A stretch of 64,000 bases of DNA from Heloderma charlesbogerti (lineage: Eukaryota > Chordata > Lepidosauria > Squamata > Helodermatidae), in NCBI GenBank assembly GCA_026122225.1, contig JANEZZ010000467.1, forward strand, positions 620,001 through 684,000, given 5' to 3'. Below, piece by piece: positions 50,520 through 61,535 of this stretch. Under the pieces are notes generated by a model. It did no database searches. It worked only from the letters and a program-made list of their open reading frames with translations, and was not told the origin of the DNA. Each line of letters starts with the position of its first letter. Position 1 is the stretch's first letter. The translations under genes and the position numbers were made by a program.

Positions 50520-51420
50520 ATAGGCTTATCCCATGCTATCCTCTCAAAAGTCCTATGAAGCAGGTTATGTTATGTTGCCAATTGTACTGCCAAGTGGCAA
50601 CAGTTCTTTTTAGAATTCAGAAACAATGAACACACGAGTGGGTGAAGCTGAAGATTTTATTAAGCAGGAATAAACTAACACGACAAGAAAGCGAAACATT
50701 ACAGGGCAATAATTGTAGCAAGAAACTACAAAGCAAGATTATGAGGCTTACGTCCCTACAGTCACTGGCAACCCCTTAGAATCAGTGATGAACGAACTCC
50801 AGGAACGGTCTGGTATGCAGCACCTTCCACCTCCATCACGGTTCTGAATTGGGAAGGTCCCAGGGACACATATATTTATTATGCTCACATTAATCCCTCC
50901 TATATTTTGCCTATACTCCAATGACTTGGAGAATGTTTACATACTCTTGCAAAGTGAAAGGATTCGCTCTAGCAAGTAGAAGGCAGCCAGCATAGATATG
51001 ACTATCCCAGCTACTCTCCCAACAAGTGGTTAACCTTGAGATCTCACCAGAGGCTACCTATAGGTAAATACTAGACTCTCTAGCTATAACATCTCAGACA
51101 GATAGCTGGCTGTGAGAAATAATAAGAAAGCAAGAAGCATTGCTTAACTACTTAGAGCAAACAGACCCAACCAGAAGTATAGGCCCAGAAGGAGCAATTT
51201 GTTGTCCACCACTAAACTCAGTATAGCAATTGTCTTCCACATTTCCACTGCAAGTTGAGAGATAAATTATATCCCCGTGGCTGTCTGGCAAGCTTTATGG
51301 TTGAACAGGGAGGGATTCAAACCCAGATCTCCCTGGTCTATTCACTGAACAGTTCATGACACCTTTAACCCATTGCACAAGTTTGGCAAATTGTCCCAAC
51401 AAACTGCTGTAGATTCTTCT
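50520..51420 (-). mobile_element. SINE-2 copy split by a solo LTR
   Basis: CAAAAGTCCTATGAAGCAGG before the LTR and CACTGCAAGTTGAGAGATAA, TTCAAACCCAGATCTCCCTG after it are the two halves of one reverse-oriented SINE. Confidence 0.65.
50573..51241 (-). mobile_element. Solo LTR of an endogenous retrovirus-like family, reverse
   Basis: On the - strand it starts TGTGGAAGACAATTGC and ends GTTGCCACTTGGCA...GGCAACA. A poly(A) signal region CCTGCTTAATAAAATCTTC lies 110 nt before the end, as expected at the R/U5 part of an LTR. The plus-strand relative at 57176 aligns along its whole length. An extra GTACAATTGGCA near the end distinguishes this copy. No internal viral genes are present; no matching target duplication seen. 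Confidence 0.72.
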
Positions 51421-51442
51421 TGTAATGTGGAGGATGAGTCTA

Positions 51443-51594
51443 ACACAGCCTTCCCCGAGCTGGGCCCTCCCAATGTGTTCGACAACAACTCCCAGAATCC
51501 CCCAGCCAGATGTATGGACTGAAGGATTCTGGGAGTTTTCATCCAACACATCAGGAGGGCCCCAGGTTGGGGAAGGCTGGTGTAATGTATCAGG
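51443..51594. mobile_element. Foldback-120 element
   Basis: ACAGCCTTCCCCGAGCTGGG and AGGTTGGGGAAGGCTGGTGT outer arms; ACTCCCAGAATCCCCCAGCC / GATTCTGGGAGTTTTC inner arms. Confidence 0.85.
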
Positions 51595-51659
51595 CAGGCC
51601 AAGCACACTTTTGAGTAGGTACCTGTGTTGGGCTGACTGAGGGACAAACTACATGCTCT

Positions 51660-51735
51660 GCTGCTGCTGCTCTTCTTCTCCTTCTTCTTCTTCTTCTTCT
51701 TCTTCTTCTTCTTCTTCTTCTTCTTCTTCTTCTTT
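51660..51735. repeat. (CTT)n microsatellite
   Basis: About 22 units of TTC/CTT, preceded by (CTG)n. Confidence 0.97.
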
Positions 51736-51796
51736 GGGTCCTTGGGGTGCTAAGCCAGTTTCTTGCCAAAAATTGCCCCTGTAGGTACTGTTTACC

Positions 51797-52461
51797 AGGG
51801 CCGGCCTTACCATTGCATGGGGTCATATGCCTGCATCAGGCGGGAGAACAGGAAGAGTGGCACACTGTGCCACTCCCCCACCCCGTGCCCACCAGAAGGG
51901 CCTGCTGCCGCCTCCCTGCCTCCTTCAGTGGGTGCTCTGCAGAGCCCAGCCAGCTGCTCTCCTGCTATGGCATTTGGCGTAGCAAGAGAGCGGCCGGCAG
52001 AGCTCTCTAGAGCAACCTGCTGGGTGTGCCACTGCTTCTTCTTACTGCGGGAGACTGCTCCCACCTTGTGTCCCAGCTGCGGGGCTCATGTGAGAGTTTG
52101 GCTGAACTAAGACGAGAGGTTGGCCCACCCCTCTGGGAGTCCAGCCAACTTCTTGTGGGAGCCCCACAGCTGGGGCACAAAGCGGGAGTGGCCGGCAGGC
52201 ACCCAGGCAGGCAGAGCAAGTGGCTGGCCAGGCAGCAGTGGCAAGATATGTTGAGCCAGGCCTGCTGTTTATTTCAAACAGCACCTCTGGGGACCAACAG
52301 CACCCAGGAGAAGGGCAATTTTCAGCAGGAAATTAGTGGTGGGTCCTGATCCAGATCAGAAGCACATTCTGTTCCACATTCTGGAATAGGGCACAATGGC
52401 TACTTTTCCTTAAAAATAAAAGTGGCCACTTTAAGCACACTTTTTAGAAAATGGGAATAAT
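51797..52461. other. GC-rich repeat-like stretch
   Basis: GGCCGGCCTTACCATTGCAT resembles the CAGGGCCGG-type MITE start. CTCTGCAGAGC, GAGAGCTCTCTAGAG and repeated AGCTGCGGGGCTC / GAGCCCCACAGCT suggest another foldback interior. No gene. Confidence 0.4.
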
Positions 52462-52725
52462 CAGGGACGGCCCTGCCGTTAGGCAAAGTGAGGTGGTCAC
52501 CTCAGGCGGCAGATGTTGGGAGGTGGCAGTAAGGAGCTGGAGGAGAGAGCTGTGTGCCAAGCAACCCACCCTGTGCCTTCAAAGCTAGCCTGCTGCCTTC
52601 AGGTGCAGTGGAGGATGCTGTCCCATTGGCCAGTCTGGACAGCTTTTGTATATGAAATGGGGGAGGGGGCGGCAGCACCATCTTGTTCTTTGCTTTAGGC
52701 AGCAAAATGTCTTGGGCCAGTCCTG
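52462..52725. mobile_element. hAT-like MITE (CAGGGACGG type, 264 bp)
   Basis: Ends CAGGGACGGCCCT and GGGCCAGTCCTG. Flanks GGAATAAT (52454-52461) and CAAATAAT (52726-52733) match at 6 of 8. Interior GGCAAAGTGAGG and CTTTAGGCAGCAAAATGTCT. A relic of the same right end lies at 13.59 kb (AGCAAAATGTCTTGGGCCGG). Confidence 0.7.
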
Positions 52726-52739
52726 CAAATAATGTAATG

Positions 52740-53200
52740 TGTAGTTTGGCCCTGAGGCCAAGCTTCTCCAAGCAGGCTGTGTATTTGGCCTACCTTCCAT
52801 TCACAGAAACATGCCAGCTAGAGGTTTATAAAAGCTGCAGTCCACAAATGTGGCACGGCTGATTTCTTTGTAAAAATCTCTTGACATGCAAATAACAACA
52901 AAAACTCCACAGCATGAGAGATACCAGAGATACCTGAGCATCACACCACAAACTGCAAAATAGAAACCAGACATTGCAGTATGTGCCCTTTCATGCAAAA
53001 AATAAAAGAACGATTACATCCGCTAAGAGCTGGAAACAAATTTGAAGTAGCAATTAGCTATTGATGTGTCACTGGGAATTTTACTTTTTTTAAATTGAGA
53101 AAAGACACATTCATACATGATGGAGACTTTTTAAGTTGCACAACACTCCTGACATTATTGCTGTGCCTTGAGACTCCGTACCCAGAACTTGACCTGCAAC
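52740..53200. other. No feature recognised
   Basis: AT-rich, includes CAAATAACAACAAAAACTCC; no exon or repeat signature. Confidence 0.4.
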
Positions 53201-53203
53201 TGC

Positions 53204-54138
53204 AGGCGTGTCCAGATGAGGCTTTTATCCTGCAACTGCCCTGCCTCAAATGTAGGGATGTCAGAGAATTTCTCCACGAATCTCCGGGAGGCCAAATGCC
53301 AATGCATTCGGCCCCCTGAAATTGGTGGAGAAACGGTCCACCCCCCGCCCCCCCCGGGATGGGACTTACCTTGTGCGAATGTCCCTGGTGGCGGCGGCTC
53401 CCGGCGGCGGTTCGGCGGCAGCGGCGGCTGCCGGTCTTCCAACCGGCTGCCGCCGCCACCATTTCCAAGTAAAAACAACAACAACAAATGTGATAGGCTA
53501 CATAAAGATTTACGTAGCCTATCACGGCTAGATTTTAAAAAAACACCATGATAGGCTACGTAAATGTTTACGTAGCCTATCACGGCTGACTTTGAAAAAA
53601 AAAAAAAAGCGCGTATGCAAATGGCGGCGCCCATGGGAGCCGCCATTTGCGTTCCTTATTTAGGCACGTGTAGTCTACATAAACTATGTAGTTTATGGCA
53701 AAGCCATTTGTGTACGCGCTTTTTTTTCCCCCCCAAAGTCAGCCGTGATAGGCTACGTAAACATTTACGTAACTTATCACGGCTGACTGCAGGGACGCAA
53801 ACGGCGGCAGCTACGGCTGCTGCCATTTGCGACCAGGCAGGACAGCAGGATTCGCGGCCGGAGGGACGGGGCGCCTCCCCCCCGGCCAGAATTTCGGGGG
53901 AGGGACGGAGCGCCTCCCCCCCACCACGAAGCAAGCTGCGGGATCAGGTGGAGGTGGTGCTTTCGTCCATCCCTACAAATGACTTGCAGTAGGGATTGTA
54001 GGGTGGGTGTGACATGCCAAATCATGCTGCATCACTAGGAATTATGCAAATGGCAGTTGGGCGCACAGCATGCATGGGGGTGGGGGGAGAAGTCATGATG
54101 GCTCCTTTTAACGACACGATCATCTGAACACCACCGCA
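53204..54138. mobile_element. Old inverted-repeat element hosting a palindrome-chain element
   Basis: Left GCGTGTCCAGATGAGGC with TTTTATCCTGCAACTGCC, right ACGATCATCTGAACACC: inverted but weak ends. About 723 bp of the next entry sits in the middle. Its left end resembles pieces at 36.04 and 35.37 kb. Confidence 0.5.
53253..53975. mobile_element. Palindrome-chain hAT-like element, copy 3 (723 bp)
   Basis: Ends TAGGGATGTCAGAGAATT...GTCCATCCCTA. Flanks share CAAATG on both sides (53247-53252, 53976-53981), a shorter repeat than the 8 bp of its relatives, perhaps after small end changes. Palindromes: AT type at 53489-53525, 53548-53584, a damaged one at 53664-53698, 53742-53783; GC type at 53609-53653 and 53792-53833. 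The left arm shares GGGATGGGACTTACC and GGTCTTCCAACCGGCTGCCG with copies 1 and 2. Confidence 0.85.
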
Positions 54139-54139
54139 G

Positions 54140-55020
54140 AATTTTACAGGGGTCCAGACTATTATGTCTTCCATTTGTAATCCTCCCATGTTTTTCCATT
54201 GCTGCTTCTGCCTTTTTTCTTACCAGACAAAAAAAAATCCATTAAAGAGGAAAAGACAGAATAGGTACACAATGATTTCTAATTTTATCTGCTAAGAGCT
54301 ATCTGTCTGGAAACAATCTACATCTCTAAGAAATATATTACATCATCAAGAATACCTATGAGAGTGCGCAATGGGACATCCTTGTTCTTATTAAATGTAT
54401 CCCCAGGGTACCTCTAAGGGTGCCATCACATGGTCCCAGAAAGGGCATCCAAGTGGCCATAAGACAGAATGGATCTCCCTCTCTGCCTGCAAAAAGGGAG
54501 GTCTGTGGGTGCAGGTCTTCCCTCGCAAATCTCCTTGCTGCAGGCACAGAAACCTCTGCTGCCCTTGATGCTCCACTGTCAGTGCTCCAATGGGGGTAAC
54601 AGCAAAAAGGTGGATCCAAAGCCCTCCAGTTCCCCAACAAGAGAGCAGGAGCTGGCATATTTGTTTTCCCTCCCATTGGGACCAATGGAACAGAAAATCT
54701 GAAAGAAAAGAAGGCCATGAAAAGAAACACACAGAGAAAGAACCCTCCCCCATGTCTGCCCTGCAAGCCTGAACCCAATAGAGTTTGAATTTAGCGCCCC
54801 GCTACCTGCTTGGATTCTCCCCCTCCCACCTCCATAGCATTGTTCTGTCCAGACCTCAAAGTGGCTTACATACTACGGGTGATCTGCTCAGGAAGCTCTT
54901 CTGGCTAGACCTGCTTAGCTTTTGCAGAATAACAGCATCATTTGCTGACTTCCCCAGCCTGATGCCCTCCAGATGTAAATACCTTCCCAGCCTGTGTCCT
55001 GTGTGTATCAGGGCCTTTAT
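54140..55020. other. No gene; MITE-like pieces
   Basis: CCATTTGTAATCCTCCCATG, TTGCTGCTTCTGCCTTTTTT, GAGGAAAAGACAGAA at 54.16-54.26 kb repeat the motif order at 36.08-36.16 kb. GGGTGCCATCACATGG at 54419 resembles the MITE-B terminus. No exon support. Confidence 0.4.
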
Positions 55021-55024
55021 ACCC

Positions 55025-55130
55025 GGGCTGGGCAACCTTTTGGGGGTTGAAGGTCACATTCCTTTGGGGCAAGTGGTGGGGCCACCTAAGTGCATGGGGC
55101 CAAAGCTGATATGGGGACACCTATCTTTTC
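55025..55130. repeat. Relative of the 27.3-kb GC patch
   Basis: CTGGGCAACCTTTTGGGGGT, AGTGGTGGGGCCACC; matches in style GGGTGGGGCCAATGG at 27345. Probably part of an old DNA element. Confidence 0.4.
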
Positions 55131-55134
55131 TTAC

Positions 55135-55422
55135 CACAGAATGTAGTGATGGCCACCAATTTGGATGGCTTTAAAAGGGAGTTGGACAAATTCCTGGAGG
55201 AAAAGGCTAGCAATGGCTGCTAGTCCTGATGGCTCCAGTACCAGAGGCAGTGAGGCTGTGTACTGTGTGTTGCTGGGGAACACGGGCGGGAGGGTGCTGT
55301 TGTGCTTATGCCCTGCTTGTGGGTTCCTGGTTGACAGCTGGTTGGCCATTGTGTGAACAGAATGCTGGACTAGATGGGCCCTTGGTCTGATCCAGCAGGG
55401 CTCTTCTGACGTTCTCATGTTC
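55135..55422 (+). mobile_element. Repeat-D copy, plus orientation
   Basis: CTTTAAAAGGGAGTTGGACA, AATTCCTGGAGGAAAAGGCT, AGCAATGGCTGCTAG, CCAGCAGGGCTCTTCTGACG. In one frame it reads [20 protein letters not shown], so the family may derive from the coding end of a LINE-like ORF. Confidence 0.75.
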
Positions 55423-55433
55423 TCCCCCACACT

Positions 55434-55484
55434 CCATCCATCCATCCATCCATCCATCCATCCATCCATCCATCCATCCATCAT
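55434..55484. repeat. (CCAT)n microsatellite
   Basis: About 12 units, lying right after the repeat-D end. Confidence 0.97.
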
Positions 55485-55505
55485 CGTCGTCCATCCATTC
55501 ATTCT

Positions 55506-55506
55506 G

Positions 55507-55540
<34 letters not shown>

Positions 55541-55561
55541 ACACACACACACATACACACA
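55506..55561. repeat. (CTGT)n, (CT)n, (CA)n compound microsatellite
   Basis: GTCTGTCTGTCTGTCTGTCT, then CTCTCTCTCTC and ACACACACACACAC. Confidence 0.95.
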
Positions 55562-56159
55562 GCACCCCAGTTCATTCATCACCTCAGGGAACTTCATTCT
55601 CCACCTCCACCCCCCTGCTGAAACCCACCAGCAGGCCAGCCTTCACTTGCCCCCAGTCAGCCTGACTTCAGCCTATTCTGGTCCAGCCAGCCCAGCTCAG
55701 TCTTTCCAATGCTCCCCACACCTTCCTGCTGCCAGAGAGAAAGAACAGCGCTGCCACAGAAAGTGAGGAGTCAGGAGGTGGAAAGACACACGTACAAGCC
55801 GGGAGACCAAACCATAGAGCAAGGTGCCCAGACCGTCTTTCTGAAAGGCAGCTATAGCTGTCGTAAGCTATGATTTGGTCATCCGTGTTTCCTATTGCCT
55901 CCTGGCTGCCTCTTGGCCATTGTCCTTCTCCGGTGGTGCTGTTCTCTCAGGCAGCAAGATACTGCGTGGGCACTGGGGGCTGCATGCAGGCCACAGGTTG
56001 CCCAGTTCTGCTTTATATGACCCCCTATGCCAGCTTTCACCTTCTTCTCAGGCCCTGCTCTGAATTCCAGCTATATGCCATGAGGACTGCCATGGCAGGA
56101 GGGCCATGACACTCAATTGTCCTGAGCACGTGGAATGAAAGTCCCCATCTCTGGAGAAT

Positions 56160-56325
56160 CACAACGCCAGGGATGGGAAATGTATGAACCGCCGGATGTG
56201 GTTGGACTGCAGCTGCCACCATCCCTCACTGTGTGTGTCTCACGGCTGTGCTGGCTGAGACTGATGGGAGTTGCAGTCCAATGTCATCTGGAGAGCCACC
56301 CATTCCCCAGCCTGCACAATGCCTC
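56160..56325. mobile_element. Foldback-120 element
   Basis: GGGATGGGAAATGTATGAAC and GCCACCCATTCCCCAGCC outer arms; GTTGGACTGCAGCTGCCACC / GATGGGAGTTGCAGTCCAAT inner arms. Confidence 0.82.
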
Positions 56326-56329
56326 CTCT

Positions 56330-57170
56330 CTGTCCGTCTTCCAGCTGACAATCTCCTGCTTATTTCCATAAATGAGTGACATCCCAGTTCCAGAATTTGA
56401 GGGTTGACACAGAATTTGACATTTTTAGTGCAGAGTTTCCAACAAACTGTATGAAAGGCAACCTGAGATTACTTTCTATTCCTGTCTAGAATCTAATTTC
56501 TTGTCAAGTTGCCTCATCATAACAACATTAACATTTCTCAATAACTCTGATGCAAGAAGTCTGTTACCCTGACGGTTTTTAGGCTGCAGATCACATGCTG
56601 ATCAGATGATGTGGAAGTTTTGCTGCACTTGTCTGAGGGAGCCATGAATCATCTACACGGGCCATGTGCTCACTTGGATTCCTAGCTATCACTGAGGTTT
56701 CTTTCACACTGGGTCTTTCTCCAGAACTGACACCATTTGTTCAGTCACTTAGTACCAGGAAACCGGATTATGTCAGTATCACCAAACAACTGGTGACTGT
56801 TGCCCTCCCTTTCTTGTAAAAGAACTGGTTCGTGGCATTAAAAAAAAGCAACACAAAGCACTACAGGTGCCCCACCTGGTGAGAGCAGTGGTCCATGAGG
56901 TAGTTGGTGAGATGGTTAGTGATGCCACACCATTTCCTGGTGGCATCACCATTATATGTCCTGCAATGCAGTCCCTTCCTTCATTATTTTCAAACAGCTA
57001 GTCTTTAATGATGCAGTAATTACGTACATACATGTGTGTGTGTGTGATTTATTAAATAGCCCACCATTCCAATCCCAAAGAGGAAGCTCCACTATTACAT
57101 GACTAATAAATTAATAAGAAAAAGGGTGGGTGAGTGTAGTGGAAATGCAGAAGACCATTGTCATTTTGAC
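56330..57170. other. Gene-free stretch
   Basis: A (TG)n run at 57032-57045; otherwise no recognisable element or exon. Confidence 0.45.
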
Positions 57171-57175
57171 ACGTT

Positions 57176-57947
57176 TGTGGAAAGGAACAATTGCTCTTTT
57201 CTGTGCCTAGACTTCCAGTTGGGCCTGTTGCTTTAAGTAGTTAGGGATGTTTTTCTTTTATTCTTTCCCAGAGTCAGCTGTCTTGTTGAGATGGTAGGGC
57301 TTGAGAGACTATTATTTACCTTTAGATCTCAAGGTCTGCCATCTAGTACAGGAGGTGTCTGGGATTGTCATGTAGTTGGCTGCTTGCTGTCCTGAAAGGC
57401 GGCCAAGAAATATTTTAAATAAATAAAACATTGTTTTTATATTTTTATCACTTTTAATATTTTAATTGTTTTTATGAATTGTATTGTTGCAAGCCACCTT
57501 GGGAGGGCTTCTGCCCTGAAAGGCGGCCAAATAATATTTTAAATAAATAAATAGGGCTAATCCTTTCACTTTGCAAGAATGCATAAACATTCTCAAGGTT
57601 ATTGAAGCACAGCCAGGACATAGGTGGGAGTAATGGGAGCATAGTAATATATGTGTCTCTGGGACACTCCCAGCTTAGAATCTCGGTGTAGGCCGATCCA
57701 GGAAAGGTGCTGCGTAACAGGACATTACTGAAGTCTGTCCATCGCTGATTCTAAGGGGGTTCCCAGTGGCAGTAGGGACGAAAGCATTATAATCTTTCTC
57801 TGTAGTTTCTTGATGCAGTCATTGCCTTGTAGTACTTTGCTTTCTTGCTTGTTTAGTTTGTTCCTGCTTAAAAAAACCTTTGGCCTTCACTCACTGGTGT
57901 GTTCATTGTTTCTGAATCCTAAAAAGAACTGTTGCCTCTTGGCAACA
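57176..57947 (+). mobile_element. Solo LTR with 4-bp target duplication
   Basis: Starts TGTGGAAAGGAACAATTGC and ends TTGCCTCTTGGCAACA, the TG...CA form of LTRs. Flanked by CGTT on both sides (57172-57175 and 57948-57951). It matches the reverse-oriented LTR at 50573-51241 (TTTCACTTTGCAAGA, GTGTGTTCATTGTTTCTGAA, AAAAAGAACTGTTGCC). The poly(A) signal has decayed to CTTAAAAAAACCTTTGG. An L2 3' end of about 150 bp has inserted in it. No internal proviral sequence. Confidence 0.8.
57400..57556 (+). mobile_element. L2 LINE 3' end inserted in the LTR
   Basis: TTGTTTTTATGAATTGTATT, GCAAGCCACCTTGGGAGGGC, CTGAAAGGCGGCCAAATAAT and an AAATAAATAAAT tail. A tail-like segment CCTGAAAGGCGGCCAAGAAA also precedes it at 57393, so there may be two ends in tandem. 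Confidence 0.75.
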
Positions 57948-58055
57948 CGTTGGGTATGTGGGAATACATGAATCAGTGAACCGACAAACAGAATAGTAAC
58001 CAGAATTGCATTTGGTGTGACGAGCACAGTCAATATTGGTATCTTTCATTTCTTG

Positions 58056-58307
58056 CACGTCCCATCATATGTATGTATGTATGTATTTACTGCATTTATA
58101 TCCCGAATTTTTTCCTCTTGCAAGGAACCCAAGGCGGCTTACGTTATCCTCCTCTCCATTTTATCCTTACAACAACAACCCTGTGAGGTAGGTTGCGCTG
58201 AGAGTCTGTGACTGGCCCAAAGTCACCCAGGGAGCTTCCATGGCAGAGCGGGGACTAGAACCCGGATCTCCCAGCTCCCAGTCCAACACTCTCACCACTA
58301 CAGCAAC
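58056..58307 (-). mobile_element. SINE-2, complete, reverse
   Basis: (TATG)n tail region, CTGCATTTATATCCCGAATT, CAAGGAACCCAAGGCGGCTT, CAACCCTGTGAGGTAGG, GTCACCCAGGGAGCTTCCAT, GGGACTAGAACCCGGATCTC and CACTCTCACCACTACA. Confidence 0.9.
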
Positions 58308-58319
58308 TTTATCATCCTT

Positions 58320-58835
58320 CTTAGCTTTGGAAAGAAGTGTGCTTAATCTGCATTATGTTGTCTAGCTTTGGGCATGTCGCTATCCTTCATCTGTAAAATG
58401 GGAACAAAAATAGTTCCTTGCAAGTTGAGAGAATGAATGAAATAAAGAAGGGGTGTTACCTGTCCTACACCATCTTCAGGATAGGACAATTATAAAACAA
58501 AATGTAGATAAGCAGGTTGCGTTTGTGGAAAGAGGATCTTCAATTGCCATAAGCCACTATAGTTTCATTGCTATAAACTGAGGGATGGCTGTACAACGAC
58601 AAATCCAGTGAGCCCAAGAGGAGACAAAAGAAATTGTCCTTGCTTTCACTTGAAAACCAGTGCTGCCACCTAGTGATCATTTTATCACATCGCTCCACAA
58701 CTGTGGTCTTTTTCACAGATAAGTTTGAGGGCCAAATTAGGTGTGATGTGCGAATGAAAAAAATATGCACATTTATTGTTATATAAATCACAGCCACTGA
58801 GATGTCTGAATAGTCTTCTCAGGGGGCAGTTTAAA
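58320..58835. other. No feature recognised
   Basis: Single-copy-looking AT-rich sequence. Confidence 0.4.
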
Positions 58836-58837
58836 CT

Positions 58838-58990
58838 CCCCCCCCCACAATCTGGACAAAAATTTCCTCTTCAAAGCTGCTGTGTGCATTTCAGGGGAAC
58901 CTCCCTTTGGTATTGGCGAAGCTTCCACTGAAATGCAGATAGATGCTTTGGAGGGACAATTTTTGTCCAGACCATGCGAGGGAGAGAACT
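58838..58990. repeat. Imperfect foldback sequence
   Basis: CTGGACAAAAATTTCCTCTT and GGACAATTTTTGTCCAG pair around a second inner pair (GCATTTCAGGGGAACC / GCTTCCACTGAAATGC). A small DNA element is likely; no second copy seen. Confidence 0.55.
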
Positions 58991-58999
58991 AGCGAATTT

Positions 59000-59980
59000 C
59001 TTCTTTTCACACCACTTGGTCTCAGGTTGCTCTTTACATAATCAAAAAATGTTCATGTTAAAACCCCATGTCCTCTTTGGCCCTTAAGAGGGCTTATGGC
59101 AGAGTGCAAATAACCACACAAAAACTCAAGGATGGCAGAGAGCTCACACATCTTCCTGGGAATATGAAGTACTGCAAAGTCAAAGTTAAACACACACAAC
59201 ACACACACACACACTCAGTAGATCTAGGATGGAAGGGGGAAATTGGAAGCAAGTACTTCAGAAACACTGACTGCAGAACAGCGTTCCCCTGTCTTCACAA
59301 GAACAGAATGAGAAGTGTGTTGGACTATTACCCGGAGCTTAATGGAATCAGCTGTAGTCTGTCAGGGACAGACGTAGCAAGAAAAGCTGAGTGCAGAGTA
59401 CCCTTAAAATCCAGGTTTCAGGGGTCACACAGTGCTTGAAAGGAACATACTTCCCGGTGGGGTGGGGGGAGTAGAACTGAACGTCATCAGACTGTCAGGA
59501 GCTGCTCAACCAATGAGAGATGCTCCTCCTGTCCAGGCTCCCCCCCCCATTACATTATTATGAATGAAGAGCAACTAATTCACAATTCTGAAGGCTCCCT
59601 TCTGCTGCTATATTACCTCCCCCCTCCTTTCCCCCAATGTACACACTTTTGCCTTAAGAAGCCAAAATCCCCGATTCTGGAGCGCAGCATCTAAAAGACT
59701 TCCCATGAAAGCAGCCCAACCTCTCAAATTTGCCCCATTCCAGCACTCTGCTAGGAAATTATTGCTTCCAACCCCCCTTTATACCCCCCTTCTCCTTCTC
59801 CCTGCTTGCAATGAGATGAGGAGCTCCCATGACAACAGAGAAACTACAGAACATCAAAGAAGCACAGCATTAAAATAGCGATTTCACAGAGACGCAAAAG
59901 AGCGCTTTAGGGTGACTTAATAAAGTTAGCCTTTTAACACTTTAAACGCTTTAGCGATTTACCGTGGCTCTGTATGCACT
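59000..59980. other. Gene-free stretch
   Basis: (CA)n at 59191-59214. GAGCTGCTCAACCAATGAGA / CCCCCC runs near 59460-59550 form a weak foldback. A 123-codon frame (59068-59439) lacks splice or domain support. Confidence 0.45.
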
Positions 59981-59984
59981 GAGA

Positions 59985-60150
59985 TCTGTTAAAGATTGAC
60001 TGCAGGGGAGCGAGATTTATTTCTTACTTCTGAGTAAACACGCACAGAAGGGGAATGCTTTACAGCGTCCCATCCTGCATTGGAATATGTTGAAGATTCA
60101 CTGTGGGGGAGTGAGATTTATTTCTTAGTTATGGGTAAACAGAAGGGGGA
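59985..60150 (+). repeat. Imperfect tandem duplication, two units of about 90-110 bp
   Basis: TTAAAGATTGACTGCAGGGG and GCGAGATTTATTTCTTACTT recur as TTGAAGATTCACTGTGGGGG and GTGAGATTTATTTCTTAGTT, each followed by a GTAAAC...AGAAGGGG segment. Confidence 0.8.
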
Positions 60151-60447
60151 GATGGGAAAAACTACCTTGATTGGGGAAACAAGAGGGAATGGGGTGCCCC
60201 ACCCCCTTGACCATGTCACTGCCAGGTCACAGAGGCACACCCAGGATTTAATGCAGGGGGGGTGGGGGGACATGGCACACTGGCAAAACCGCCAGGGAGC
60301 CTCTTTCTGTAAAAAATCAGACTAAAGGGAGTTTCAGCAAATGTGGCTTTTCCATAGGGAAGCGGCTGGTTGGCAGCAGATTGGTGACATCATCTGTCAC
60401 GAACAAACTCAGACTGCTTTAGTTTCTTAGTAAATTGCTCATGAAGA

Positions 60448-60540
60448 CAGCCCCTAGGTGTGTTGGAGTACAACTCCCAGAGTGCAACTTCTGGAAGTTG
60501 TACTCCAACACAGTTGGAAGGCACCAGGTTGGGGAAGAAT
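60448..60540. mobile_element. Foldback-120 element, shortened
   Basis: GTGTTGGAGTACAACTCCCA and GAAGTTGTACTCCAACACAG are long inner arms with almost no loop; right end CACCAGGTTGGGGAAG. Confidence 0.8.
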
Positions 60541-60779
60541 ATATTTATGGCTTATGTTACGTCACATGGGTGTTCGGCCCTAACCAAACTGTGGAACTCG
60601 CTTCCATGGAAGGTGCACTGGATGTGAAGGCCTGGAGAAAAAACAGGAAAACTCAGAATTTTTCCCACCACCTGGACTCCCCCCCCAATTGAAAAATTGG
60701 AAATCTGGGGGATCACTGGGGAAAAAACATTTGCCAGCCCTGCCACAGATCCTAAGGTAGCTGGTGACCATGCCCCCCA

Positions 60780-61460
60780 AAGCCAGCATTGACCTAGTTC
60801 ACTTGATCACCACATAGCTTATTTAAGCCATAATAAGCCACAGTTGCCTATTCAAGCCACAGCCTGTGTTGCCCAAACCCAGGTGGCAGGGACTGAGGCT
60901 TAAACAACCCTCAAATTATCCATGGTTGGTTGTGGAGTTAGGTAACCCTCAAACAACCCCTGCTGCCTGGGTTTGGACATGACTGAACTATGGCAGCCCC
61001 CTGCTGGGGGTCCAATATTCAAAATGGCCACCCTTCTGTGCCACTGCAGTGATCCGTGAACCCAGTGAGAAAGGGCCCTATCATGTCTGTACAGTTCTTA
61101 CTCACAGCGGCCCGGCGTTTCCCAGTCAAGGTCTCCAGTCATTGGGAAAGAGCTATATGCCCAATAGAGCTCTTCCTCATTAATGCCAAACGTGTGGCTG
61201 CTGGGATGTATGGCCAGCAGGCCCAGTCCAATTTTACCCCAAGTGTTCTGTTGCATAGGTGGCAGCAGCGGTGAAGTAAACCTCCCAAATAGTACAGACA
61301 ACAGAAGTAATTTGGGTTACTTCCAAGTAGTAGTCATGGAATAATCTATTACGGCCTTCCCTAACCATCACGCCAGCCAACATGACTGTATAGCTAGAGA
61401 AATCCCCCGGTGAGTTGACTCTTGCCTGTTGGTTGCTCACATCACTAGCTGGCAGGATGG
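60780..61460. other. Repeat-like interior, no gene
   Basis: TTATTTAAGCCATAATAAGC, GGCTTAAACAACCCTC, GGTTGGTTGTGGAGTTAGG and CCTGGGTTTGGACATG recall the AACC/GGTT elements at 47.1 and 63.6 kb. Confidence 0.4.
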
Positions 61461-61465
61461 GTTAA

Positions 61466-61535
61466 TCCAGCCTTCCCCAACCTTGGGCCCTCCAGATGTG
61501 ATGGACTACAACTCCCATCATTCCCAGCCAGCACA
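61466..61535. mobile_element. Half foldback-120 element
   Basis: CCAGCCTTCCCCAACCTTGG, CCTCCAGATGTGATGGACTA, CAACTCCCATCATTCCCAGC; the right arm is absent. Confidence 0.7.

Noticed and set aside
51590..51826. Poly-Arg open frame
   Set aside because: Translation of the (CTT)n array; not a protein.
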